This document shows, in pieces, positions 49,569-60,865 of a stretch of 64,000 nucleotides of DNA (position 1 is its first letter; the number at the start of each line of letters is the position of its first letter). Origin of the DNA: Melieria omissa (lineage: Eukaryota; Arthropoda; Insecta; Diptera; Ulidiidae); contig OZ020267.1 in NCBI GenBank assembly GCA_963971225.1, positions 35,926,989 through 35,990,988 on the forward strand, given 5' to 3'. The translations under genes and the position numbers were made by a program. The notes under the pieces are model-generated. The model worked only from the letters and a program-made list of their open reading frames with translations. It did not search any database and had not been told where the DNA came from.

Positions 49569-50779
49569 GCAGCCGCCGCACAATGGGGTAAACATGCCGA
49601 ATACCCGCGCATTACGGCTAATCTTAAAGTTACGGGCCTAACTTTTTTTGGGGATTTTTTGTAATCTACATGCATGTAGCAGTAAGAAAACGCTTTTTGC
49701 ATGTAAATTGGACCAAAACTGGCTGCTATATAGCCATTCAAAGTTGGGTGTTTTTATACTCAATTTCATTTTGTCGACGTAACTTTTTTGATGGGTGTGC
49801 AAAAATCTCAATAAAATCGTTGTTTATAAATATAATCAAATAATTTTTAGCACACATAATAAGCATATTCCTACAATTAATTTGACATATAATTCTTTTA
49901 CATGGCACAGTTTCTTCTAAAGATATAAGTTCTCAAAGTTTGGGCAAAAACGACGATTTTTTAGGAAAATGTCTTACTTTCGTGGTGTATAACTTTTATG
50001 GTTCATCATGGATCATCGAAAATCTTTAAGGAACCAACGTCATCTGCACTTTTGTGCTTATTTATAACGGTAAGTGGGCATGGGGAGTACATTAACCCGT
50101 TATGAGCCGTATCAACCCGTATCAAATGGTTTTTGTTTAAATACGAGTTACCCTACATGATTGTATTTTATGTGGGTATTTTATGAAAGGAGGCGAAAAA
50201 TCGGGGCGTGGCTACAATCTAGAGTATTCATTAGTCAGTTTGGGTCGATTTAAATACTATAACTTTGGTTTTGTTTTCACTAATGACGATTTTAAAAATG
50301 CCTAATTGCCGACTGTAGGGTGGCGGTGCACGGTACAATAAATAAAAAAAGTTATAGTGGGCCAATCTCTGAAGAGTTTTGAAGGAGGTGTCCAAATTTG
50401 AGGTGTTTATCTTTAACCGTTTAGAAACTACAGCATAAAATAGGCAATGCGCGGGTTTTTGGCATGTTTACCCCATTGTGCGCCGTAGCTCAGCTGGCTA
50501 GTGCGTTGGGCCGCGAGTCAAGACTACGCGAGTTCAATACTTCGTTACGTTAATTAACAACAATTTTTTTTCGGCGGCTGTCCTCTCAGCAGGAAATGGC
50601 AAACCTCTGAGAGTAAAATTGCCTATGAAAAAGCTCCCAACTCGCCGTTCGGAATCGGCATAAAACTGTAGGTCCCTTCCAATCTTGTAAAAACATTCGC
50701 AAGCACAACACGGTTCGTTGCGGGTAGCTAGGCCTTAGTCTTGTAATAGGGCTGTCGTGCCAGTCAAGAAGAAAAAGAA
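49569..50779 (+). mobile_element. tRNA-derived SINE, copy 3, split by a Transib-like element
   Basis: The head begins GCAGC at 49569, is interrupted at 49579-50480, and resumes with the A box TAGCTCAGCTGG at 50486-50497. The B box at 50530-50540 is degenerate (GAGTTCAATAC). The body and a GAA-rich tail run to about 50,779. The flanks GATTCTAAAC (49559-49568) and GATTCTGAAC (50780-50789) differ at one base. Confidence 0.85.
49579..50480. mobile_element. Transib-like nonautonomous transposon
   Basis: The termini start CACAATGGGGTAAACATGCC on both ends and match for about 35 bp. The 5-bp sequence CGCCG is duplicated at 49574-49578 and 50481-50485, exactly interrupting the SINE head. CACAATG termini (like the V(D)J heptamer) and 5-bp GC-rich target duplications are the hallmarks of Transib elements. 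The 902-bp interior has no recognisable transposase. Confidence 0.85.
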
Positions 50780-50789
50780 GATTCTGAAC

Positions 50790-53686
50790 AACCGAAACAG
50801 TACAGTTCCCAATACCAAAATCAGGGGATCCCGGACATTTTCAGTCCCGATTATCCCGGGATTTTCAAAATGGTCCGGGATTGCATTCCCTATTACGGTA
50901 GGACTTGACGATTTCCATGACTTGATTGACATTTCGACAATTGACTTTCCAGAGTGTGTTGCGTTTTTGACATCAAAATTACCAGAACCAAGTCGACGAA
51001 GTCAAAATTGCTCTTGATTGTCTATTACAGTGTGGAATTCATAAATATTACTCAAATTTTCAGTCAATCGGTTTGCTTTTTCTCCTTTGTCCTTTGTCGA
51101 AGAAAAACTGTATAATATGGCTTAATTTCTCTCTGGTATCCAATTTGACACGCGCTCAAACAAAACTGAGTCATGTAAGCATCAATGTATCTGAAAAGAT
51201 TTTTTTAGGATGAAATCTTTTCTATAGAATATGAAAAGATCGCAGCAGATCGCTGAAGGAAGCAGCAGACCTGTTGTTGCTGTACGTGAGTGTAGAACTG
51301 GTATGGAATCTGTGGATATTGTGTGGGATCTTGTTTGAGACACCGACCTTTCGAGACTTTAGTTAACTAGGGACTCCATAATATATCTAGTATAAACCTA
51401 CTGATTCAAAAGTAGGTGCAATCCAATTGCAATATTCAACAAATTTAGTGAAATATGGATAAGACTGTTGACTGATATATTGACTGACGTATTTTCCAGA
51501 AAATAGTAGAAATTCCCATAATTCCATCTTGATGAGAAAAATAGACCATCTGGCAACGCCAGGTTCAATGCACTCAATGCAACATATACAAATTTTTTGG
51601 CATTCCACTAAAAGCTTTTCTTGCATATTCAAAGTCTCCAAATTGTTCCAATTTGAATGCAATCACACAAACTGCATCGGGACATGGCACTTGTGTTGTC
51701 CATTGTGGCCGACACTTGCTGCATTTCCGCGTTGCTTTATCGGATAACGAACTAACACGCAACACACATACGAATGTATCAGCATGCACGTCACATATGT
51801 GTATGTGTGTGTGTGTGAATATGCAGTTGCATAATTAATTTCCACACATTTGCATATTTCTCATTTAATCAAAATTTGATTTCCAAAATTTCCAATTCAA
51901 TTTGCAACAACAACAACTGGGTGCAGCTGCCAAACCATTTGCAGTCATTGCAAATAGCAACAGACTGACTGTGTTTGTTGTTGTTGTTGTTGTTAAAGGT
52001 TAGCTTGATGGCCGCACTGACACTGGTTTAGTGACTGTTGGCAGGCCTGGACAGGCTGCGTGGCCTGCATGTTGTTGCAACATTATAAATAAATCAAAAT
52101 ACAATTTCTCAGAAATTGTGATTTCATATCCAGCATCTAGTCGCCGGTCGACAGCCGAGTGGTTGCATCGGTTGCCCGTTGCCCAGCGCCCAATGTCCCC
52201 AATGCGCCCGTCGTTGCCTACACACACACACACACTCGGTCATAGATTACCCACACATTGAGCTGGACCATCGACAGCATCAGCACTGGCTGCACTAACA
52301 AAAACAGCAACAGCAACAACAACAACATGTTGCCAGTTGGCTGCAACAGCCGCACGGTGTATGCAGTGAAGCGGACATGAGCACAAACATGGCCATGTGG
52401 CAAGGTGGCGTGTATCCTGCGCAATTATTTTGAACCTAAATTCGTATTTTGCAAATCTGGCCAATGTATCAGCAGCGAGACAAAGTTGCTTGTTGCCGGC
52501 CGAAGAGCTGCTAGCGATACTTGAGCGAAGCATGCAACGCAATGCAACCACTCTTGCATACGATTAACGGCAACACTGGAGGGATCAAGGGGGCGTCCAA
52601 GGGGGCCGAGTTGGGCAGCAAGAGGGCGTCTGAAGGTATGCAGCGCCACATTGGAGACAAGTGAAGACTGCCAAGCGCAAAATGCCATCACAAACTAAGC
52701 GCAATAAAGTGTGTACTACAACAACAACAACAAAAAATTGTGTCCGGCAATTTCATGCAGGCGACACATTTGACAAAACAGTCGACTACGAGTATCGCAT
52801 AAAAGTGAAGTGAAAGATTTCGCCGGGCACGCGATAAGCCACAAACGCTCGCAACAATTTCTCGGACAACATTGAAGCGAAATATTTAAGCAGCGAGCAG
52901 CGCGCAGGAAGCAACCGACAGATAATTCCATCTTATTTGTGGACATTGACAATAAAACCAAAGTCGAATGCTAAAAATTGGGCAAAAAAATAAACGAAAA
53001 GCAAACTAACCACGAAGAACGAAGAGAAACGAAGCGGGTCGGAAGGACAAAGAGCAAATAAAAACGAACAAAATGACAGCGAAACCCCATAAATCTACAA
53101 AGTTCTCTAAGGATTTCTTTATTTCACAGGAGAGACAGCAACATTCTCATTTATTCGTTTTCAGCCATTTTCGAGTTTTTTCTTGGAAAATAGTCAGCGA
53201 TGGAGCGCACATTGTGGACACATTGGACAGCACACAGCGAAGAAAACTCACTTGCAGGACGAACGGCAGCGCAGACACGCACGACTACGTATGAGAATCG
53301 TAAAATAAATAGAAATGCCCCCAACAATGTTGGAAAATAGCAAAACAAAAAATACAAAAATACGAAAAACTACGAAAGATAATGGCGAGATGTGCAAACA
53401 CACACACTCACACACACACATGTACATAGATGACCATTTATCTTGCATGGCTTCCTATCGTAAAGTTTGGGGCGGTGTGCTGGCAGCAAATCGAACAAAC
53501 TTTGTATGGTAAAAAATAGTTAAATTTTTCCTTGAAACACAGCTCCCGAATTAACTGTTTCAATTTAGTTTTGTGGGTTTTTTATTAAAAAAATACAAAA
53601 TAGTAAATTTGAATCTTATTTAACCAATTGAAGAAATTTCAATAGTTTTTTAAATAATTTATGCAAACTATGTTGGACTATAATTC
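50790..53686. other. no gene recognised; GC-richer island at 51.9-53.5 kb
   Basis: The first kilobase is AT-rich and decayed. From about 51,650 to 53,510 the sequence is unique-looking with CAACAACAA runs and short CA repeats (51,798-51,816; 52,221-52,234; 53,399-53,420). No frame is supported by homology or splice structure. Confidence 0.4.
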
Positions 53687-53690
53687 TTAA

Positions 53691-53907
53691 CCCTTTCGAG
53701 ACTACTGGGATAATACGTCGCAACTTCTTTTTAATGTCCCTTTAAACCTTATTCAGATCTTCTGACCCACATAAAATATTTATTCGAATTTTGTGTCCCC
53801 GAATAAAGGGATGATTTCAGAATTTGTGAGCATCCAACTTTCATAGCATGGGAACATTTCTACTGAGAGTGTTTTGAATTTCAAAACTAAACTCCGTCCC
53901 AAAACGG
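53691..53907. mobile_element. piggyBac-like MITE, family B, copy 2
   Basis: It starts CCCTTTCGAGACTACTGGGA after TTAA (53687-53690) and is colinear with 47,067-47,304. Its right end (CCCAAAACGG followed by TTGA) has mutated. 217 bp, noncoding. Confidence 0.75.
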
Positions 53908-53977
53908 TTGAGGTACCTTCGGATCAAAATATACACGGAATTCTTCACTAAAATTCTTCACGAAAACGGTTCAATTA

Positions 53978-54954
53978 CACAGTGCAACAAATTCAAAAAA
54001 AATTTCGAGGGACAAGGTCAAACCCATCTCATTTGATAGAGGACCTCAGTAAATGAAAAAGTGCCAAGGGATTTTTCCCGGAATGTTAGATTTTTTTTTT
54101 TAAATTGAGTTTAAAGATGGCGGAGTTTAAAGGGGCTTTACCCCTTCCCGAAACTTTTAAAACATCATATCTCTTGACTCAAACGTCAGAAAGGAATAAT
54201 TTTTACGTCAAATGAAAGCTAATGATATGAAGTCGGTGACACAATATCCTTTTTGGAAACATTTAATGAAAAGGGGTATGAAGGACCTCAGTTAAATTTT
54301 TATCCTTGAATATCCTGGAAACCGTGAGAGCTAAATTTATATAAATGACTTCTGGTGAAAAATCATTCAAACATCTATACTGCTTATAAATTTAATGTAA
54401 AGAAATTGTATAGTTAAGACTCTACAACGATTAAAAACATGTGCTTTGCTACATTCGATGTTTTTAGGAAGCAGGTACGAGATATTCTGAGTGAAACATG
54501 AGTTCAGCAGAGTATAATTTTTGAAACGCTGTAGTGGCTTAACAGTTAAAGTGATTGAAATGAAATTAATATGCAGTATAGATCTTTGAATGCTTGTTTA
54601 CCAGAAGTCACTTATATAAATTTAGCTCTCACGGATTCCAGGATATTCAAGGATACAAATTTTGTTGATGTCCTTGATGTCCTTCTTCATACAATTTTTC
54701 AAAAAAGGATATTGTTTCTTTGACTTCATATCATTAGCTTTCATTTGACGTAAATTATTCCTTTCTGACGTTTGAGTCAAGAGATATGATGTTTTAAAAG
54801 TTTCGGGAAGGGGCTTTAAGCCGCCATCTTTAAACTCAATTTAAAAAAAACTCGAACATTCCGGGAAAAATCCCTTGGCACTTTTTCATCTACTGAGGTC
54901 CTCTATCGAATGAGACAGGTTTGACCTTGTACCATTTTTCAGTGTTGCACTGTG
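53978..54954. mobile_element. near-palindromic foldback element with arms of about 400 bp
   Basis: The ends CACAGTGCAACA and TGTTGCACTGTG-type are flanked by TTA at 53975-53977 and 54955-54957. The arms match in inverted orientation far into the element (GGGACAAGGTCAAACC, AAGATGGCGGAGTTTAAAG-type, CTTGACTCAAACGTCAGAAA, ACTTCTGGTGAA), leaving a short central spacer near 54,400-54,580. It carries no gene and belongs to the CACYGTGCRACA-ended family. Confidence 0.85.
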
Positions 54955-54957
54955 TTA

Positions 54958-55330
54958 TTCATCCATATTTCTTTTAATTCCTTTAAAATAATGTCCATTG
55001 CAAGCAACACACAGTTTCCAACACTTCCACTTCCAACAATCTTTCAGCACTTTCCATAGGTTGATTTTGGTATTATCTTCATATCCTTTTGTGAATTCTC
55101 TTTTATTGCCTCTTTTATCATCTCAAAACGCTTTCTGCAAAGTGGTAATTTGAGTTATGAGAATAGGAAATGTCACAAGAAGCCATGTCGGATGAATACG
55201 AAAAGCTTGTGAAATGGATCGAAAGTTGTTTTTGGTCCAATAGTTGCTTAGAAGATTAGATGTGTGAGCCGCTGCGTTGTTGCGGTGAAGAACCCACGAA
55301 TGATTTATTCAAAATTCCGACCGCTTTGAG
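54958..55330 (-). pseudogene. mariner-type transposase C-terminal fragment
   Basis: Frames on the minus strand give NNAAAHTSNLLSNYW (about 55,255-55,300), then KRFEMIKEAIKENSQK and a terminal CNGHYFKGIK-type segment near 54,985. This is the C-terminal third of a mariner-type transposase with frameshifts. The foldback element lies directly downstream of its end. Confidence 0.65.
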
Positions 55331-56912
55331 AAACAAACTTTAAAGTAGACAAACTTCAGAATACAACAAACACTAATTTGTTAACTAATAATGCCATCAC
55401 GCACAAACTCCCGACAGATGGCGCTCAAACATATATTTAAGCATCAGATAAGAGTTATGTCAACCCAGGATTTTGACCATATCTCAAGCGCAGCAGAACT
55501 TATTTCTAAAGACCTAACGAGAATTTTTGGAAGACTATGTACTCTGATATAAATTTTCTAATATATATCTTATCATTTCTAATGAACGTTTCATTCACTG
55601 TAGAACATTTTCGCTATTCTTTTTAGGAATTAAAGAAAAACCCCAAATTTATATGATCCAACACGACCTGTTCTGGAGTAACAGATTATTTAGTTTTTTG
55701 AACAAGTTTTCAAATAAAAAAAAATTAAAAATGTATCTAATCATTACTTTTAGAACTGAAATTTCCAATAAAACAAAAAAATGCAATTAAAACAATATCT
55801 AATCATAAAAAGTGAATCATCTTATCAATCAAAATCGTATAAAAAGTGAACTATGTAATTAGATTATTATTATGTATTTATTTTGTATGTATTTATTAGG
55901 TATTATTTATGTATTTATTATGTATTATTTAGAGACAGCAATTCCTATTTTAACAAAAACTTTGTGGCTTGTTTTGTTTTTTTTTTTAATGGCATTTCTA
56001 TCATTGACTCAGAAGTATAGAAGTAGTGATTATGTATGGTAAATGAAACCACCAGTAGTTCTCGTTGTTAGGCAAGAAATTTTCATTTTCTAAAACAACT
56101 CTGAGAACATTTCCTAAACGTTTTGGTTTAATCTCTGAAAACCTTCGGTAAGGTTTGAGTGGCACACTTCTTATGAAAACTCACGTAAACACAAAAAGAT
56201 GGCTTATTCTGAAATCACATTTGGGTAGCGCTACTTTTCCCAATTGCGGCGCTAGGATACGAAACGAATGCAATATAATCATTGCCATCTTCCTCAGGTA
56301 ATCCTCCTTCAGCTTAATGAAGTAACTAAGACCCTCGAAATTTTCTTGACTTGATTTCCTTGACGTTTCCTGGCAAAGAAACGTCAAGGACGAACGTTGA
56401 CACAGGACGTATACAACTGTTTCTTATTCAGTCAGATCCGGCCTAAATTTAATAAGTATCTTGAAGAGAAATGCCAAGCCAGGAGCTCAAATGGCTCACT
56501 TGGCTCAATTATAAGGAGCTCCAAATTGACTAAATCGCCTTGACTCCTGTACAACAACTCGCGCTGATTTTTTTTGTTTTTTTTTGGCATTGCTGACCTA
56601 AATCGGTTTTCGTTTAGCGTAGGCCAGGTTTTTCTTTCGATATTTCAGATGTCGTCCAGAGTTTCTTAGAGTCTTCAAAATAATTCTGTTTGAAGACAAG
56701 TTTGACCAACGCAAGAAAGGGCGCCAACTTTATGAAAGAGGGACATCTAATCATGTTCATGTTCAATCGCACTAATTTATTAACTAATTTATCTGTGTTA
56801 CATGCGTGACCCGATAACCTCTGAGTATATAAAAAGTTAAGCCTATATGTGTTGTTGGCTTATACCCCGAACACATAGACCACGGCAGCGACACGACTGC
56901 ATCTGTCAAAAT
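55331..56912. other. no gene recognised
   Basis: AT-rich, decayed sequence with no supported frame, RNA gene or complete repeat end. Short TATTTATTATGTATTTATT repeats occur at about 55,865-55,930. Confidence 0.4.
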
Positions 56913-57075
56913 CAGGGGCGGATTCAGAAAAATAGTTTGGTGGGCGGGGGGTTTCAAGAAGCAATTCTTTAATATTCATAAAATGCCAAAAAATGCCTTT
57001 TAATTTGTTTGTAGTTTTAAAGTCGACTCCAATATTTCGGGGGGTTTAACCGCCTCCCCCCTGAATCCACCACTG
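56913..57075. mobile_element. hAT-type MITE, copy 2
   Basis: CAGGGGCGGATTCAG at the left and CTGAATCCACCACTG at the right form terminal inverted repeats flanked by a perfect 8-bp duplication GTCAAAAT at 56905-56912 and 57076-57083. 163 bp, same family as 49,002-49,151. Confidence 0.85.
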
Positions 57076-57083
57076 GTCAAAAT

Positions 57084-57571
57084 ATAGAATCAGAACGTTC
57101 GTATGGAAACAATTACTTTGACGAAAGCATAGTTGTCACTGTCACAACCAAATCAATTGGCATCACTGCTTCAAAACTGATATTTTTTAATGTAATTTTT
57201 CTCAATACCTTTGCTTTGTGTGCTTTGGACCACAATTACAAAATTGTTAGCATTTCAGGTAAAATTTAATAATTATAAAAATTGTTTTAAATTGACAGTA
57301 CAACGGTAAAATAGATATTAGTACTTTAAAAGAGAGAGAGAGAGCTTAAAAATATGATTGGATTGACGCTGCTGTCGCTTTCATTGCAGTCACGTAGTTA
57401 ACTACACGGCAACGGTTATAGTCGACGCCATTTCGAAGTTGTGTGGCCTTGTCGTTGTCGTCTTGAATGTGTTTAGGCCACTATTGGTGTCAAGTTTTGA
57501 AATTTTTCATCTATGAAATTTCAAAATGTCGGTGTCTAATTTCTAGAAATATTTTTGCCTGATGGACTTTC
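57084..57571. other. intergenic, no gene recognised
   Basis: AT-rich spacer with a short AG run at 57,330-57,345. It borders the 3' end of the leucine-rich-repeat gene. Confidence 0.4.
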
Positions 57572-57577
57572 TTTATT
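57572..57577 (-). terminator. AATAAA polyadenylation signal of the LRR gene
   Basis: TTTATT on the plus strand gives AATAAA on the minus strand about 105 bases past the LRR stop codon, a normal distance for a short 3' UTR. Confidence 0.55.
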
Positions 57578-57681
57578 TTTTTTCTTTTTTCACTTTGCTT
57601 AATACTAACTTTTGCAACCTTCTCAAGCAGTAATGAATAAATTAAAAGCATTCTCTGTGGTTATTAGAATCGAGCTGAATG

Positions 57682-59358
57682 CTACACTTCCGAGTCCTCC
57701 TCGTCCAAGCGCTGGCGCTCCACCACCGCATTTCCACCGCCCGACGCTCGGCCGCAACAACGCGCCCAGCAACGCTCCTCGCGTAGTATGTTAAACAATT
57801 GCAACAACAACACAAGCAGCACAAACAGCAGCGTGGTCAGCGCCAGAATGTCGCGCGTTGTCCAATACGGATGAATGCCCGTCACGCCGGTCTGCTCCTG
57901 CAGATGACCCAGTGCGGCCGCGGCCTCCTGCTCGGCAGCGGCGGGCGTCAGGTGGTGGTGCGTCACCTTCGCTATTGCTGTCACTGGCGATGTCGATATG
58001 CTGTCATGACCGTTCGATGCACTGCTGCCGGCGTAGCGCGTTGGCAGCTGCACGCCGCGCTCCTTCAGAAAGTTGACCATTTTGCGCATAAAGCGAAACT
58101 CCCACTCGTTCTCGAAGATGCCAAACTCCTTCAGGTAGTCGTGCGTGCGCAGAAAGATCTCGTAGTCGAACGCCTGCAGCCGATTGCCCTCGATGTAGAG
58201 TTTCTCCAGGTTGATCAGCGGCAGCAGGATGCGCTGGTCCAGGCGCAGCAGATGATTGAACGCCAAATCGAGATGGGTGAGCTTCTGCAGCAGCAGAAAG
58301 TTCTCGGCGCTCAGATTGCGCAGCTGATTCGAGGCCAAGTTCAAGTGCACCAGTCCAGGCAGCGGCAGATAGAGCGGCGAGCGGGACGTGCTCAGCGAAT
58401 GCAGCTGATTGCGCGACACATCGAGCCGCTGCAGGTTCAGCATGTCCGTGACATCCTCGAGCGTCTCGAACTGGTTGGCGTGCAGATCGAGCTCGCGCAC
58501 CGCGGCCTTGTCGCCGACGCTGATGCTCGTCAGCTGATTGTTGCCGGCGTGCACTTTGATGGCGCTGCCCGTCACCACACAACGCCTGAGGCCGCTGCTC
58601 GGCACCAGCAGCGTATCCACCGACTGCACGCGCAGCTCCGTCAGCGTGCTGCCGCTCAGATCGAGCAGCCGCAGGTGCGGAATGTGCTCGAGTGCGTTCG
58701 GCTCGAAGGCGGTGAACTTGTTGTCGGCCAGCAGCAGCGTCTTCAGGTTGGTGGCGGTCGCAAAGGTCAGTGCGTCAATGGTCTCGAGCTCGTTGCTGCT
58801 CAGATCGAGATGCTCCAGATTGACGAGGTCCTCGAAGAGCGCGGCGGGCAGGCGTCGTATGCTGTTCTGCTGCAGATCGATGTAGCGCAGCTGCGTGAGG
58901 CCGCCGAACGCGCTGGCGTGAACCATGTGAATGGTGTTGTGGCCGAGCAGCAGCTTCTCGAGCGCAAAGGCGGCCGCAAACACCAGCTCGGGCAGATCGG
59001 AGAGGCGGTTGTGCTGCAGCACCAGGCGGCGCAGGGCGCGTCCGTGCTGGAAATCGTAGCCGGCAATGCGGTTCAGGTGGCAGTTGTGCATGATGAAGGC
59101 GCGCAGTTTGGGTGCCTGCGCGAAGACTTCACGCGGCACGCGGCTGATGACCGAGTCGCGCAGCAGCAGCTCCGACAGCAGCGGAGCGCTCGCGTTCAAC
59201 ACCAGCAGCGGATCGGTGAGGGTGGCCTCGATGTTCGACAGCGCGCAGAAGTAGGTTTTCGTCTGGGCACAGCTGCTGGTCAGGTTCAACTTGATGGCGT
59301 GACCGTGGCCAGCGAGAACCGCCAACAACAGCACCAAAGTCCATGTGTGTCTGCACAT
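57682..59358 (-). CDS. leucine-rich-repeat type I membrane protein, intronless, 558 aa
   Basis: One uninterrupted frame from ATG (59356-59358) to TAG (57682-57684). Residues 1-21 form a signal peptide (MCRHTWTLVLLLAVLAGHGHA). Two Cys follow (SSCAQTKTYFC), then more than a dozen LRRs (such as LVNLEHLDLSSNELETI) to about residue 420. The segment NEWEFRFMRKMVNFLKERGV resembles an LRR C-terminal cap whose usual Cys after NEW is absent. A membrane helix lies at about 503-525 (ILALTTLLFVLLVLLLQLFNIL), then a 33-residue Cys- and Arg-containing tail ending DSEV, which fits a class I PDZ ligand. Likely a cell-surface adhesion or receptor protein; ligand and orthologue unknown. It is much GC-richer than its flanks, with strong codon bias and no introns, so a retroposed origin is possible. 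Near-full-length open antisense frames are a by-product of the codon bias. Confidence 0.9.
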   Translation of the reverse strand: MCRHTWTLVLLLAVLAGHGHAIKLNLTSSCAQTKTYFCALSNIEATLTDPLLVLNASAPLLSELLLRDSVISRVPREVFAQAPKLRAFIMHNCHLNRIAGYDFQHGRALRRLVLQHNRLSDLPELVFAAAFALEKLLLGHNTIHMVHASAFGGLTQLRYIDLQQNSIRRLPAALFEDLVNLEHLDLSSNELETIDALTFATATNLKTLLLADNKFTAFEPNALEHIPHLRLLDLSGSTLTELRVQSVDTLLVPSSGLRRCVVTGSAIKVHAGNNQLTSISVGDKAAVRELDLHANQFETLEDVTDMLNLQRLDVSRNQLHSLSTSRSPLYLPLPGLVHLNLASNQLRNLSAENFLLLQKLTHLDLAFNHLLRLDQRILLPLINLEKLYIEGNRLQAFDYEIFLRTHDYLKEFGIFENEWEFRFMRKMVNFLKERGVQLPTRYAGSSASNGHDSISTSPVTAIAKVTHHHLTPAAAEQEAAAALGHLQEQTGVTGIHPYWTTRDILALTTLLFVLLVLLLQLFNILREERCWARCCGRASGGGNAVVERQRLDEEDSEV

Positions 59359-60259
59359 TTCGAATGGTTTATAATTTTAATTTGATAATATTTTTATATG
59401 ATTCACGGTACTCCAGGTCGACTGCCAACGACTTGAGCTGCTCTCGTTAGACTGAAATGTCGATTATTTCACATTTAATCGCTGCGCTCGCCAAACATGT
59501 CACACTTAATCGCGATTTATAAACAGAAAAACAAAATCAAAACAAATTGGCTTACGAAATGTTAAAGCGACGCTTTACAGCTGAAAGCGAGGCTTATCAG
59601 TCGTTCTGCGTGAGCTTGGCTGATAAGAAATGTGCATACACGGGCAGCGCTCACTTGGATTTCGAAACAAATGAGACATTCAGACACGAATATGAGTTGT
59701 TTTTGCTCCGCTTAGGCGAAATTTAAGAGTAATGAATTGGAGCGCTGTTGAGGTAAGAGAGCGTTTAGCCTCAAAAAAGCAATAAACTTGAGGAAAATTT
59801 GGTTTATTTCTATTTACTTTATTTATGGAGACAATATGCTTCCTGAAGGCGTCTCCCAATGCTTATTTCCAGGAAATTTAAAAATAATATAAACACAGAA
59901 GTGAGACAGGATTTCAGTTTGGAGAGGATCCATGCACAACTTTTCAGTCCAATAACAGTTCAAACCATATTTATCACACGCAATTTTTGTAACAAACAGA
60001 TATTTGAAGAGTTTGAACCCCCAAACCCCCTCTTGTACCAGGATTATGTGAGCTGGACCATTGTAAAACTGAATTTATAATGCTTTTCCAAAATCTGTTG
60101 GTTGGTTGTTGAAGAAAAGCTCGTTGTTAGATAAAAAATGTATTTTGCAAAAAAAGTTAGGTTAGGTTGAAAAAACGTTCGTTAGCACAGACCATGACGC
60201 ATTGTAATACCACATTGGGTTAGGACAACACACACACACATAACCGAAAATGTTTTTCT
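59359..60259. other. upstream region of the LRR gene
   Basis: The 900 bases 5' of the LRR ATG hold its promoter by position. No TATA box was recognised with confidence. A palindromic-looking AGCTGAAAGCGAGGCTTATCAG stretch lies near 59,580. Nothing else was identified. Confidence 0.4.
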
Positions 60260-60829
60260 AAAATAAAATAAAATAAAATAAAATAAAATAAAATAAAATA
60301 AAATAAAATAAAATAAAATAAAATGAAACAAAATAAACAAAATAAATAAAATATATAAAATAAATAAATTAAAGTAAATAAAATAAATAAATAATTAAAA
60401 TAAAATACAATAAAATAAACAAAATAAAATAAAATAAAATAAAATAAAATACAATAAAATACAATAAAATAAAATAAAATAAAATAAAATAAAATAAAAT
60501 AAAATAAAATAAAATAAAATAAAATAAAATAAAATAAAATAAAATAAAATAAAATAAAACAAAATAAAATAAAATAAAATAAAATAAAATAAAATAAAAT
60601 AAAATAAAATAAAATAAAATAAAATAAAATAAAATAAAATAAAATAAAATAAAATAAAATAAAATAAAATAAAATAAAATAAAATAAAATACAGTAAAAT
60701 AAAATAAAATAAAATAAAATAAAATAAAATAAAATAAAATAAAATAAAATAAAATAAAATAAAATAAAATAAAATAAAATAAAATAAAATAAAATAAAAT
60801 AACATAACATAAAATAGAATAAAATAAAA

Positions 60830-60860
<31 letters not shown>

Positions 60861-60864
60861 ATAC
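60260..60864. repeat. (AAAAT)n pentanucleotide array grading into (AAAT)n
   Basis: About 570 bp of nearly pure AAAAT units, with a disturbed section at about 60,322-60,425, followed by AAAT units at about 60,829-60,862. Long FILFY-repeat frames on the minus strand are translation artefacts of this repeat. The LTR begins immediately to its right. Confidence 0.95.
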
Positions 60865-60865
60865 A

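Noticed and set aside
57799..59385. A 528-aa open frame antisense to the LRR gene
   Set aside because: It mirrors the LRR coding sequence with Gln/Arg/Val-rich composition expected from complementary codons; the sense protein has a signal peptide, LRRs and a membrane helix.
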